From: CAZIAK01 sp964537035
GTDB lineage: Bacteria; Planctomycetota; B15-G4
NCBI GenBank assembly: GCA_964537035.1
Contig: CAZIAK010000020.1
Span: 20,218 to 84,217 of the forward strand
Direction: 5' to 3'
Length of the DNA: 64,000 nt
Shown piece after piece: positions 43,616 to 52,805 of this stretch; the stretch's first letter is position 1, and each line of letters begins with the position of its first letter. Both the position numbers and the translations under genes were made by a program. The notes beneath the pieces were generated by a model that was given only the letters and a program-made list of their open reading frames with translations, made no database searches and was not told the origin of the DNA.

Positions 43616-45988
43616 TCAGCCGCCGTCGGCGCGCCGGCGCGGCGCAGATCTGCCGTCCCTTTCGAGGGCAGCCACCACGTCGTCGTACCAGGCCATGGTC
43701 TCGCGAGTGCGCCAGCCTTCGTCGGGATCGATCGTCGGCAGCGCCTCCACCGCGGCTCGCAGCCAGGGCTCTGCTTCTGGAGCGGCTCCGCCCAGGGCCA
43801 ACAGCCGCCCTCTGCAGCGCAGCGCTGTGTGCCAGGCCAGCTCTCCCTTGCCGTCCACGGCGTCCTCTCGGGTCAGCACCTGTTCGACCAGCCTGGCCGC
43901 CTCGTCGCCCCGTTGCTGATGGACCAGGTTCCAGGCCAGCTGGGCAATCTGCGCGGAAGGCTCGGGCAACGCGCTGTCTCCCAGCGAAGCCCGAGCCTGG
44001 GACAAGGCCTCTCGCAGGAGCGCCTCGCCCTCGGCCAGCTGTCCAGACAGGGTCAGGTAGACACCGAGGTTGGCCACGGCCTGCCGGGTGTCCACGTGAT
44101 CGCTACCCATGGACTCGCGCCACAAACCCAGGGCCACCCGCTCCTCGTGAACCGCCTCTGTGGCTCGGCCGTGATCCATGAGCAGCTGGGCCTGGTGGTG
44201 ATGCATGCCGGGATGACCAGGGCCGTCTGTCCGCTCCCGCGCGGCCATGAGCAGGCTGCGCTGCTCGCCCGCCACCAACGACAACTGGCGCTCCCCCATC
44301 AGACCGTAGAGCCTGGCCAGGTTGTCCATGGCCACCAGGGCCTCATCGAGACTCTCGCCCGGCGCGGTCTCCGGCGGAGAGGCCTGAGCCAACGACGCCT
44401 CCGAGGCGGCGCCGCCCGTCGGCATGGTCTCGGTCACGGTGGGGCGGCGCGCCGCGGGGCTGAGCGCATCGATCACTGCGGCGACTTCGGCGTCCGATCC
44501 CTGCCAGCCCTGACGGCGCCCCAGCAGATCGCGCTTCACCACCGTCAGGGCATCCACCAGCCGGGCCTCCTGGCCCAGACGTCCCGGTCCAGCCAAGGAC
44601 GCCACTTCGGCCAGGGCGGCCTCTACGGCCTGGGCCCGCTGCTCTGCTCGACGGGCCTTTTCCCGGGAGGCGCTGGCGCCATTCCAGGCCACGAGGGCCG
44701 TGGACAGCAGCACGGTGCCGATGGCAGCGGTGGCCAGGGCCGTCGTGGGCGAGGGACGAGGCTGGCCCCGCCTCCCCCTGCGCAAAGAACCAGAGGGGAG
44801 ACGCCTCGCCGTGCCTGCCGTGATGCGCCTGGACCCCGTGGGCGCGACGGGCTGGCAGCGCAGCTGGAGATAGCGGCGGATGTCTGCGCTGAGGCGGGCC
44901 ACGGAGCTGTAGCGGTCCTCTGGCCTGCGTTCCAGGGCGCACAGGACGATGTCCCGGAGCCGTGGCGGCAGCCCGGGGGCTTCGGTCAGCCGGGGTACGC
45001 TCCTGAGGATCTGCGCCGCCTCGAACAGGGGCACGCCAGAGAGATCGTGGGGCAGCCGGCCGCACAGCAGTTCGAACAGCACCACGCCCAGTGAATAGAT
45101 GTCGCTGCGGGTGTCGATGCGCTGCGAGTCCGAGACCAGCCGCTCCGGGCTCAGGTAGGGCAGGGTCTCCAGCACCTGCCCTGGTTCGGCGGCCAAGCTG
45201 GCCTGGGCCTGGTCTGCCCCCACCGCTCGGGCCAGACCGAAGTCGACGACCTTGAGTTGGCCCGCACCGTCCACCAACAGGTTGGCTGGCTTGATCTCCC
45301 GGTGCAGCACGCCCTTCTGGTGACCGTAGTGCACGGCGTCGCAAGCCTGGCAGAACAGCTTGAGGCGCTCGGAGAGATCGAGACCATCGGCGTCGGCAGC
45401 AGCCACCAGCGAGCGGGTCGCCGACACGTACTCCATGGCCACGAAGGGGGTCGCCACCCTGTCACTCTCGATGTGGGTCCCCGCCTCGAGCAGCCGCGCC
45501 ACGCCCGTGTGGCGCAGAGCGGACAGTCGGCGCGCCTCGAAGTGAAAGCGCTGCACCGCCGCATCGCTGGTCAGTCCCAGGCGCAAGATCTTCAGCGCCA
45601 CGGTGCGTTGGGAGGTCTGCTCCGTTGCCTGATAGACCGTGCCCATGCGACCCGAGCCGAGGCGATGCTCAAGCCTGTAGCCGCCGACCACCGTCCCCAG
45701 AGCGGCGGTGTCCAGGCCCTCGCGAAGGATCTGCGCCAGGCGCTGAGACAGCCGGGGTGTCTCGTCGCTGCCAGCCTGGGCCATCAACCCTTCGACTTCC
45801 CAACGCAAGACGATGTCGCCGTGGCAAGCGTCGTCGAGGGCCACCCGACGTTCGCCAGGGGGCTGCTCCAAGACCCGCTCGCAGACACGGAGAACGTGCT
45901 GCCAGCGAGCCGGGGGAGAAGATCCGGTCGCTTCGGCCACCTCGGCTTCGGAACCTCCGATCGAGTGCGCGCAACAGCGATTCTGCAA
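43616..45988 (-). CDS. Membrane Ser/Thr protein kinase with HRE substitution and TPR-like C-terminus
   Basis: A 790-residue Hanks-type kinase. Visible: Gly-rich loop GSGRMGTVYQ (about 111-120), Lys133 in VALK, the catalytic loop HREIKPANLL (229-238), DFG 249-251 and SPE (YLSPERL). Glu231 replaces the catalytic Asp of HRD. One membrane helix (ALATAAIGTVLLSTALVAW, about 431-450) separates the kinase from an extracytoplasmic helical TPR-like domain. Start codon TTG 45988 is uncertain; GTG 45940 and an upstream CTG also fit. This architecture is common in planctomycetes and myxobacteria. With HRE the activity may be weak or absent. Confidence 0.83.
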   Translation of the reverse strand: MQNRCCAHSIGGSEAEVAEATGSSPPARWQHVLRVCERVLEQPPGERRVALDDACHGDIVLRWEVEGLMAQAGSDETPRLSQRLAQILREGLDTAALGTVVGGYRLEHRLGSGRMGTVYQATEQTSQRTVALKILRLGLTSDAAVQRFHFEARRLSALRHTGVARLLEAGTHIESDRVATPFVAMEYVSATRSLVAAADADGLDLSERLKLFCQACDAVHYGHQKGVLHREIKPANLLVDGAGQLKVVDFGLARAVGADQAQASLAAEPGQVLETLPYLSPERLVSDSQRIDTRSDIYSLGVVLFELLCGRLPHDLSGVPLFEAAQILRSVPRLTEAPGLPPRLRDIVLCALERRPEDRYSSVARLSADIRRYLQLRCQPVAPTGSRRITAGTARRLPSGSLRRGRRGQPRPSPTTALATAAIGTVLLSTALVAWNGASASREKARRAEQRAQAVEAALAEVASLAGPGRLGQEARLVDALTVVKRDLLGRRQGWQGSDAEVAAVIDALSPAARRPTVTETMPTGGAASEASLAQASPPETAPGESLDEALVAMDNLARLYGLMGERQLSLVAGEQRSLLMAARERTDGPGHPGMHHHQAQLLMDHGRATEAVHEERVALGLWRESMGSDHVDTRQAVANLGVYLTLSGQLAEGEALLREALSQARASLGDSALPEPSAQIAQLAWNLVHQQRGDEAARLVEQVLTREDAVDGKGELAWHTALRCRGRLLALGGAAPEAEPWLRAAVEALPTIDPDEGWRTRETMAWYDDVVAALERDGRSAPRRRADGG

Positions 45989-46063
45989 CCCCGCCAGGCC
46001 GGTCTCAAGGATGGAGGTCAGCTCCGCACGAGCTGCTCAGCGCAGAGGCTCCCCCCAAACGGA

Positions 46064-46101
46064 GCACTCCCCGGGCGCCAGGGGCAGCGCCCGGGGAGTG
46101 C
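46064..46101. terminator. 15-bp perfect hairpin downstream of the LVIVD gene
   Basis: GCACTCCCCGGGCGC pairs with GCGCCCGGGGAGTGC around an 8-nt loop. It lies between the STK gene start and the LVIVD gene stop. It probably terminates the minus-strand LVIVD transcript. Confidence 0.7.
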
Positions 46102-46194
46102 GTGATCGTCAGCGAGAGCGCCGCTGATCGGAGAGAAACGAGCAGAAAGTGCTGCTCGCTACCCGTTCAGCGGCCTCGGCAGAAGAACTGCCAG

Positions 46195-47646
46195 TTACTT
46201 CAGGACCAACTCGCCACCCTTGGTGAAGGCCCAGCCCCCGGGGTTGGGAGCGCCCACGTCCTTCACCGCCCACTGGGCGTAATAGGTCGCGTACTGCAGG
46301 CCGGCAGGCAGAGGCAAGGGCACCGAGGCGTTGCCAGCTGCGTCGGTGGTGACCGGGATCAACACGTCGATCGAGACGTTCAGCTCGGCGTTCGGCGCAC
46401 CCACCGAGGCCAGATTGAAGGGCAGCATGTTGGGCCCCCAGTTGGTGTTGCTCGCTCCCAGGATCAAGAACGCGGGGGCGTTCGGTGCCGCGTTGGTGAG
46501 CCGCAGGGCGAAGTCGTCGTTGCCCGGCGTGGGCGGACCGAACGACCACCAGATCTCTGGCTCGACCATGCCCGCACCATCGGAGCCGTTCCCGAAGGCC
46601 GGGAAGAAGTCGATGGTGAAGGTGCCCTTCGGGCTGGCGGCCGTGTTGTTCATCTGGTTCATGTACACGGCGTCGTGATCAGGCACAGCCTCCCAGGCAT
46701 CAGAGAAGGTGCTGCCAGTGTTGAGTCGGTTGTTGTCCCACACACCCACCTCAACAGGGTTCATCACGTCTCTCAGATCGAGAATACGCAGCTGGTCCTG
46801 GTAGTAGGACACGTAGGCGTAGGCACCCTTGACCTCCACGTTGTGCGTGGACGGCGCGGGGGCGCTCTGGTACGACGACAAGAAGAACGTGTTCGACGGA
46901 TCGGTCACGTCCCAGATGTTGATGTGCCCGCCGGTCTGCTCATCGCAGGTCAGTAGGATCTTCTCGCCCGTGGGCGTGATGTAGAGGTCACTGGCGTGGT
47001 TGCCGTCGTTGACCGTGCCGATCTGAACGGGAAGCAGAGGGTTGGTCACGTCGAGAATACGCGTGGGAGTTCCCTGAAAGCCGTTCACGTAGACCAGGTC
47101 GCCGTCGGGGCGGCAGTCGTGGGCACCGCCGCTCCAGATGCCCAGCAGGGCCGGGTTCTCCGGGTCGGCGAGCAGGTCGTAGATGTAGAGGCTCGACGAG
47201 CGGTTCAGGTAGAGGCGATCACTGCTGTCATCGACACGCAGGGTGTGAGCACCCGTGCCAAACAGGTTGACCACGTTCGCCATGGTCGGATCGGTCAGAT
47301 CGATGATCGCCGTGGGGCCAGTGTCGGTCGTGGCGTAGGCGTAGTTCTTGTAGACATGCACCTTGCGGAAGTTGCCGCCCAACGTGCGCACCAAGAACGG
47401 GTTCTGGGAATCGGTGGTGTCGATGATGTGCAGGCCGCTGGTGGAGTGGGTCTGCAGGCAGTAGCGCTTGCCCCCGGTCTCGTAGACCCAGAGCCCCTCG
47501 GTGCGCGAGGCGAAGTTGCTCAGATTGACGAAGCCCACCTGCTTGGTGTTCTTCACCAAGGTCTGGCTGGCGCTCTCAGAAGCCAACGACGACATGCACA
47601 GGCCCAGCAGCAGGGCAGCACGGAGAAGAACGGCAAGGTGGCGCAT
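46195..47646 (-). CDS. Secreted choice-of-anchor-B/LVIVD-repeat protein
   Basis: A 483-residue exported protein (signal MRHLAVLLRAALLLGLCM). The core carries LVIVD-type beta-propeller repeats: THSTSGLHIIDTTDSQNPFLVRT, IIDLTDPTMANVV, ILDVTNPLLPVQIGT, IWDVTDPSNTFFLSS, and ILDLRDVMNPVEVG, matching the choice-of-anchor B family. The C-terminal 120 residues are a separate beta domain (SVGAPNAELNVSIDVLIPV) like those at 508-969 and 11358-12131. AAGGA 8 nt before the ATG supports the start. Cell-surface or extracellular; function unknown. Confidence 0.82.
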   Translation of the reverse strand: MRHLAVLLRAALLLGLCMSSLASESASQTLVKNTKQVGFVNLSNFASRTEGLWVYETGGKRYCLQTHSTSGLHIIDTTDSQNPFLVRTLGGNFRKVHVYKNYAYATTDTGPTAIIDLTDPTMANVVNLFGTGAHTLRVDDSSDRLYLNRSSSLYIYDLLADPENPALLGIWSGGAHDCRPDGDLVYVNGFQGTPTRILDVTNPLLPVQIGTVNDGNHASDLYITPTGEKILLTCDEQTGGHINIWDVTDPSNTFFLSSYQSAPAPSTHNVEVKGAYAYVSYYQDQLRILDLRDVMNPVEVGVWDNNRLNTGSTFSDAWEAVPDHDAVYMNQMNNTAASPKGTFTIDFFPAFGNGSDGAGMVEPEIWWSFGPPTPGNDDFALRLTNAAPNAPAFLILGASNTNWGPNMLPFNLASVGAPNAELNVSIDVLIPVTTDAAGNASVPLPLPAGLQYATYYAQWAVKDVGAPNPGGWAFTKGGELVLK

Positions 47647-47905
47647 GGCGAGGTCCTTGAGTGATGGATGGGGAGTCGGGGAGGGCCGACTCTAAACCGG
47701 GGCAGCCGATCCCGCTAGCCGAGGGCTGTCCACAGGCACAAATCGGTGACCTCTGCCAGATCCGCAAACTATCTCGGGATCGCTGCCAAGAGACCGGGTA
47801 GCGTGTCCCCCGTGACGGTTGTCAGGAGAATCAGCCTGGCCGAGTCCCCATGGGGCCAGCTGTCCTCTGACACGGCGAGAACCACTACCGAGAGATGGAG
47901 TTGTG

Positions 47906-48229
47906 ATGAAATCGCACTGGAGAGCCACGAGCCTCGTTCTGACGACGACCTTGATCATCCTGGTCGCGTCTTGGGCATCCGCGCAGAGCCGCAGCAAGAG
48001 CAAGTCTGATGACTCCAGCGAACCTGTGGTTGTGGGCGCCGAGGGGCGAGTCGTGATCGAACGGAGCCGGGGGCGCTATGTCCTCGCGCGTGGCTTCGCG
48101 GCCTCCAACGAGACCGACAAGTACTTCCTCTACGATTCATGGGATGTGGCCGAGACCAAGGACATCTGGGTGTTGACGGATCCGCACAAGGTGAAGAACT
48201 CCTGGAAACGAGTGCCCTTCGAGAAGTAG
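47906..48229 (+). CDS. Small exported protein, duplicate copy 1
   Basis: A 107-residue protein with a signal peptide (MKSHWRATSLVLTTTLIILVASWASAQ) and GGAG five bases before the ATG. The mature part ends in SNETDKYFLYDSWDVAETKD and DPHKVKNSWKRVPFEK, nearly identical to copy 2 at 48412. The mid-region (KSKSDDSSEP) is Ser/Lys-rich and variable. No known domain recognised. Likely secreted or periplasmic. Its conserved C-terminus suggests a binding or structural role. Confidence 0.75.
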   Translation: MKSHWRATSLVLTTTLIILVASWASAQSRSKSKSDDSSEPVVVGAEGRVVIERSRGRYVLARGFAASNETDKYFLYDSWDVAETKDIWVLTDPHKVKNSWKRVPFEK

Positions 48230-48411
48230 CAAGATTCGGTAGCCTCCGCTCGATCCCCGGACTCTCTCGGGATCGCTGCAACGAGGCCGGTAGCGCATTC
48301 CCCCTGGCGGTTGATCGAAGAAGATTCAGGCACAAGGAATCACCTGGTTCGCCTCCTTGTTCCAGCCATTTGAAGAGCACCACAGAAGGACCAGAGAAAA
48401 AAGGAGTCTCG

Positions 48412-48741
48412 ATGAAGGAGTCCCATTGGAGAGCCATGAGCTTGGTCTTGACGACGAGCTTGATCCTCTTTGTTGCGTCCTGGGCGACGGCTCAGAGACC
48501 TCTCAAGTCCACGTCAACAGAAGCTGACGACTCGATTGGCCAGAGCCCGAGCGGGCAGGTCATCATCGAGCGGGATCGGCGGCGGTACGTCCTCGTGCCG
48601 GGTTACGCAACGTCCAACGAGACCGACAAGTACTTCCTCTACGATTCGTGGGATGTGGCCGAGACCAAGGACATCTGGGTGTTGACGGATCCACACAAGG
48701 TGAAGAACTCCTGGAAGCGTATCCCCTTCGACAAGAAGTGA
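48412..48741 (+). CDS. Small exported protein, duplicate copy 2
   Basis: A 109-residue paralogue of the gene at 47906, with AAGGAG six bases upstream of the ATG. The signal peptide is MKESHWRAMSLVLTTSLILF and the region before the conserved tail is TEADDSIGQSPSGQ. The last 40 residues match copy 1 except for a few changes and an extra final Lys. The two copies have separate upstream regions, so they may be expressed differently. Function unknown. Confidence 0.75.
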   Translation: MKESHWRAMSLVLTTSLILFVASWATAQRPLKSTSTEADDSIGQSPSGQVIIERDRRRYVLVPGYATSNETDKYFLYDSWDVAETKDIWVLTDPHKVKNSWKRIPFDKK

Positions 48742-48907
48742 CCGGGGAACCCGACAGACATTGCCTCCGGATGCGGCGGGCCACCCATGGCCTGCCTGTG
48801 CCCGCAGCTCTTAGCGCTCAGAGAGACACTGCTGACGAGTGCCGGGCCAGGGCGTATCCTGCGGTCGCCCCGGTGAGTCGATCAGGGCGGCGCACACGGG
48901 AGTCGAC

Positions 48908-51900
48908 CTGACACACTTCATCAGAAGCCTCGCGACCCTCTCGCTGACCCTGGCGACCGGATTCCTGGCCACAGGCTGCGGCGGGGGACTGGCCGCTGCG
49001 GGAGGAGGAGGTGGTGGTGGTGGCGGAGGAGGCGGCGCTCCCCCCGGCGGTGGGAACAACACAGCCCCCGTGGCGACGCTCGACGAGAGCACGTTCGTCA
49101 ACGCCGGTGACCAGCGGCTGGGCTTGGTGGTCCCCTTCACGGTCAGCGACGCCGAGGGCGACGACGTGCAACTCGTCTTTCAGTGGACGCTGGCCGGCGC
49201 GGCGTTTCCGACCTTGCCCACCACGGCGGCCGCTCTCACCGCAGCCCTGGCCGACCCGGCTCAACGGAAGACGCTGCAGATTGCCTCGTCGTACCCCGTG
49301 GCAAGTGGCGGCAGACTCATGGCCGCAGGGGCCACGACCGTCGAGTTGCCAGAGCTCGGCACCAGCATGGGCACATGGCTCGGCGGGTCCGCTGCGGCCG
49401 ATGTCGACGACGCCCTCTTTGGTCTGGAGCTGCAGCTGCTGCGGCCCGGGCTTCAGCTGCAACAGCTCGCCGCTGACTGGTCCACCAACCCCCTCGACAA
49501 CCCGGTGGCCGCCCTGCCAGAGGGAGCTGGTAGCACGGCCCTGGTGCTCGACCAGACAGCCGGCGGGCTCTCGCGCTTGCGGCGCATCGACCTCGGCAGC
49601 GGCGCCGTGCTCGCCGACCTGGCCCTGGGTCTCGCCGGCCCCGACGCCCTGGCTCTCGAAGCCGGGGGCAGCGCGGTGCTGATCGGCGAGCACGACGGCA
49701 GTTCGTGGCGAGTCCAGAGAGTCGATCTCTCGACCTTGACCACCACGCAGCTGTTCAACGTCAGCGCCCCGGGCAGCAGTGGCCTGCGAGGCCTGGTCAG
49801 CCTGGGCAGCGGGGTCGCCCTGGCCACCGTCGACGACACCTTGCTGAAGCTCGACTACCTCAAGACCCCGGCCGCCTCCACCCCCGTGCTCGATGGGCTG
49901 GCCACACCTGGCGGGTTGGTGCTCGACCCCACCCAGCCCCAGACCGTCTTGGTAGCTGAGCAAGATGCCGGGGGCGGACGGATCCTGTCCGTCTCCCTGA
50001 CCTCACGCAGCGCTGAGGTCCTGGGGGGCAGCGCGTCGGGACTGCCCTCCCCCACGGCCCTGGCCCTCGAAGATGGGGGTGCCCGCCTGCTGGTGCTCAC
50101 GGACGCCACCCCAGGCGACGGCACGAGAGAGCTGCGAGCCCTGCAGCGCTTCGGCACCGTGACACCGGCCATCACCCTGCTCGCGGACGACCTCCCCGAC
50201 AGCGCCCTGGGCCTGGCGACGGGCCGCAGCAACTTGCGGCTGCTCGCCCTGGGTGGGGCCCACGACCTGGCCGCAGCAGGCGGCGTCCAGCAGCGGCGAG
50301 TCGTGACGGGTTACGACCCTGCCACCCGTCTGGTCACGGTCACCGACGCCTTCTCACCAGCCCTGCTCAGCGGACAGCCCTGGCGCCTGACCCTGCCCGC
50401 AAGCCTCTCGCTCATGCCCGGAGTCACGCGCAACGGCGTCTTCGTCTGGGACAGCAGAGATCTGCCCGGCAGCCAGGGCACTGCCCAGCTGCGCCTCACG
50501 GCCATGGACGCCACAAGCACGGTCACCAGCCACGACACGGGCAAGGTCATCAGCGGCGGACTGTCTCGCCTGGCCACGGTGATCGGGGGCACGGGTGTCA
50601 CCAATGGCCTTCAGGCCTTCGCCGTCGCTGACCTGAACAACGACGGCTCCCTCGACGTGGTCTCCGCGAACACCGTGGGCGACCGCCTCTCCGTCTTCTT
50701 CTCGGACGGCAGCGGGATGTTCGCCGCCCCACAGCTGAGCCTGGGCAGTTCGGCGGTGAGCGATATGCCAAGCGGTGTGGCTGCTGCCGACCTTGACGCC
50801 GACGGTGACGTCGATCTCATCTCTGCGAACGCAGGCACGGACAACCTGACGATCTTCTTTCAGACCACGCCGGGCGTTTTCGGGCTGCTGCCCACGGCGC
50901 TGGGCGGCCTGGGACCCACCACGGCTCCCGTGGCGGTGGCCACCGCAGACTTCAACGAAGACGGCTCCGTGGACATCGCCTCCGCGAACTCCGGCGGCGA
51001 CGACCTGGCCCTGTTCTTCCAGCCGAGCCCCAGCGGGCTGCTGTTTCTCAAGCTGGGGGGCAGCGGCGTCACCGACGCCCCCCGAGCCTTGGCCACGGGC
51101 GACATGGACAGCGACGGCGACACGGACCTGGTCTCGGCCAACACCACCGGCGACTCCTTGACCATCTTCGCCCACACGGGGGGCGGGTTCTTCGGCGCCA
51201 CCCCCACCACCCTCGCCAGCGCCTCGTCGCTCGATGCCCCCCTGGCCTTGGTCGCTGCAGATCTCGACGGCGATGGCGACCTCGACCTGGCCTCAGCCAA
51301 CGCCCTCAGCAACAACGTCACGGTCTTCCATCAGACTGGCTCTGGTGTGTTCAGTCCGCTGCCCGATGTGCTCGGTGGCGTCACCACCACTTTTGATTCT
51401 CGGGGGCTCGCGGCGAGAGACATCGACGGCGACGGCTCGATCGAACTGGTCACGGCCAATACGGCAGCCGACACCCTCAGTGTCTTCTTTCAGACAACTC
51501 CGGGCAGCTTCTCACCCAACCCCGCCACGCTCGGAGGGATGGGCACCACCGACGGCCCCCGGTCCGTGGCCGTGGCAGATCTCGACGGCGATGGGGACGG
51601 CGATGTGCTGTCGGCCAACGTGGTGGGCAACGATCTCACCGTGTTTGCCTACGACGGGCCAGGACGCATCGATCAGGTCCCCTTGACCCTGGGCAGCAGC
51701 GCCACCACCAACGCTCCCTACGCCATCGCCATGGCAGACTTTGACGGCGACGGAGACAACGACCTGGCCTCCGCCAACCAGGCTGCCAACACCTTGTCGA
51801 TCTTCAGGCAATCCGCTCCCGGCAAGTTCGACGCCACGCCCCTGACGGTGGGCGGAGGCGGCACGACCAGTGGTCCCCGGGCTGTGGTGGCGGCCGACTT

Positions 51901-52777
51901 CAACGGCGACGGAGACTTCGATCTCGCCTCCGCCAACTCGCTCAACGACAACCTGACCCTGTTTCTGCAGCAAGGCGATGGCAGCTTCCCCGCTGCACCC
52001 ATCACCTTGGGTGGCGACATGATCACCGACTTCCCCACCGACCTGGACACCGCCGACTTCGACGGGGACGGCGACCTCGACGTGGTCTGCAGCAACGGTG
52101 GAGGCGACTCGCTGACCGTCTTCACCCGGGACCCCCTCGGATTCGACCCGGTGCCCCTGGTGCTGGACGGCATGGGCGTGATGGACTTCGCCTTCGACCT
52201 GGCCCTGGGTGACCTCGACGACGACGGCGACATCGACATCGTCTCCGCCAACGCGGCCAGCGACAACCTCACCGTCTTCTTTCACACCACGGGCGAGCTC
52301 TTCAACTTGACGCCTGCGGTGCTGGGCAGCACGGCCCTCACGGACAACCCGAGGTCCGTGTGCGTCGCCGACGTCGACCAGGACGGAGACCTGGACATCG
52401 TCTCCGCCAACGCAGGCAGCCACTCAGTGACCAGCTTCAGGCAGCTCAGCCCCGGTGTCTTCAGCGGCTTCCCCAACACCATCGCCGACGCCTCGTCCGT
52501 GACCACCCCACGCTCGGTGGTGGCCGTCGACCTCGACGGAGACGGTGACCTCGACCTGGCCTCAGCCAACGTGGGAGACGACGCGTTCACTGTCTTCCGC
52601 CAGATCTCTCCGGGTCGCTTCACCGCTGCCCCCACGATCATCGGGGGCGTGGGCATCACCGACGACCCCTTCGCCCTCGCAGGGTTGGACGTCGACGGTG
52701 ATGGCGACAACGACCTGGTTTCGGCCAACAACGCCGGAGACAGCCTGACCATCTTCTTCAGCGGCCACGAGCCCTGA
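48908..52777 (+). CDS. Lipoprotein with 14 FG-GAP/VCBS-like calcium-loop repeats, possible CTG start
   Basis: A 1289-residue surface protein. The lipoprotein signal THFIRSLATLSLTLATGFLATGC ends in lipobox LATGC, followed by poly-Gly (GGGGGGGG...). The middle (about 55-550) is beta-propeller-like (DLSTLTTTQLFNVS). Residues about 570-1280 hold 14 repeats of the type ADLDGDGDLDLASANA with period about 50 residues. Known FG-GAP/VCBS repeats bind calcium and form propellers. GGGAG lies 5 nt before CTG 48908; the only alternative, GTG 48839, would add a leader that does not look like a signal peptide. Role probably adhesion or surface binding. Confidence 0.82.
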   Translation: MTHFIRSLATLSLTLATGFLATGCGGGLAAAGGGGGGGGGGGGAPPGGGNNTAPVATLDESTFVNAGDQRLGLVVPFTVSDAEGDDVQLVFQWTLAGAAFPTLPTTAAALTAALADPAQRKTLQIASSYPVASGGRLMAAGATTVELPELGTSMGTWLGGSAAADVDDALFGLELQLLRPGLQLQQLAADWSTNPLDNPVAALPEGAGSTALVLDQTAGGLSRLRRIDLGSGAVLADLALGLAGPDALALEAGGSAVLIGEHDGSSWRVQRVDLSTLTTTQLFNVSAPGSSGLRGLVSLGSGVALATVDDTLLKLDYLKTPAASTPVLDGLATPGGLVLDPTQPQTVLVAEQDAGGGRILSVSLTSRSAEVLGGSASGLPSPTALALEDGGARLLVLTDATPGDGTRELRALQRFGTVTPAITLLADDLPDSALGLATGRSNLRLLALGGAHDLAAAGGVQQRRVVTGYDPATRLVTVTDAFSPALLSGQPWRLTLPASLSLMPGVTRNGVFVWDSRDLPGSQGTAQLRLTAMDATSTVTSHDTGKVISGGLSRLATVIGGTGVTNGLQAFAVADLNNDGSLDVVSANTVGDRLSVFFSDGSGMFAAPQLSLGSSAVSDMPSGVAAADLDADGDVDLISANAGTDNLTIFFQTTPGVFGLLPTALGGLGPTTAPVAVATADFNEDGSVDIASANSGGDDLALFFQPSPSGLLFLKLGGSGVTDAPRALATGDMDSDGDTDLVSANTTGDSLTIFAHTGGGFFGATPTTLASASSLDAPLALVAADLDGDGDLDLASANALSNNVTVFHQTGSGVFSPLPDVLGGVTTTFDSRGLAARDIDGDGSIELVTANTAADTLSVFFQTTPGSFSPNPATLGGMGTTDGPRSVAVADLDGDGDGDVLSANVVGNDLTVFAYDGPGRIDQVPLTLGSSATTNAPYAIAMADFDGDGDNDLASANQAANTLSIFRQSAPGKFDATPLTVGGGGTTSGPRAVVAADFNGDGDFDLASANSLNDNLTLFLQQGDGSFPAAPITLGGDMITDFPTDLDTADFDGDGDLDVVCSNGGGDSLTVFTRDPLGFDPVPLVLDGMGVMDFAFDLALGDLDDDGDIDIVSANAASDNLTVFFHTTGELFNLTPAVLGSTALTDNPRSVCVADVDQDGDLDIVSANAGSHSVTSFRQLSPGVFSGFPNTIADASSVTTPRSVVAVDLDGDGDLDLASANVGDDAFTVFRQISPGRFTAAPTIIGGVGITDDPFALAGLDVDGDGDNDLVSANNAGDSLTIFFSGHEP
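50620..52760 (+). repeat. Protein-coding repeat array (14 FG-GAP-like units)
   Basis: Fourteen GACxxCGACGGCGACGGnGACxxC-type blocks spaced by roughly 150 bp. They are diverged copies, so not a tandem DNA repeat in the strict sense but an ancient internal amplification. Confidence 0.8.
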
Positions 52778-52805
52778 TCTGAAGCGCCCCGCCAGGGGCT
52801 CGCGC

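Larger units (their letters stand above)
47770..48741 (+). repeat. Tandem segmental duplication of about 0.5 kb
   Basis: Two adjacent copies, about 47770-48229 and 48263-48741. Both contain a similar upstream stretch (TCTCGGGATCGCTG... GGTAGCG) and one small gene. The last 123 coding bases (48104-48226 and 48613-48735) differ at only about seven positions, while signal peptides and mid-regions differ more. Confidence 0.85.

Noticed and set aside
47770..48741. Insertion sequence causing the duplication
   Set aside because: No transposase, terminal inverted repeats or target-site duplication was seen; simple tandem duplication explains it.
48990..49040. GGT/GGC microsatellite as a phase-variation tract
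   Set aside because: It is a poly-Gly linker with mixed Gly codons in a lipoprotein; no pure run long enough to slip was clear.
50620..52760. Regular spacing of about 150 bp as a CRISPR or satellite array
   Set aside because: The repeats are diverged, translated in one frame and encode DxDGDG loops; they are protein repeats.
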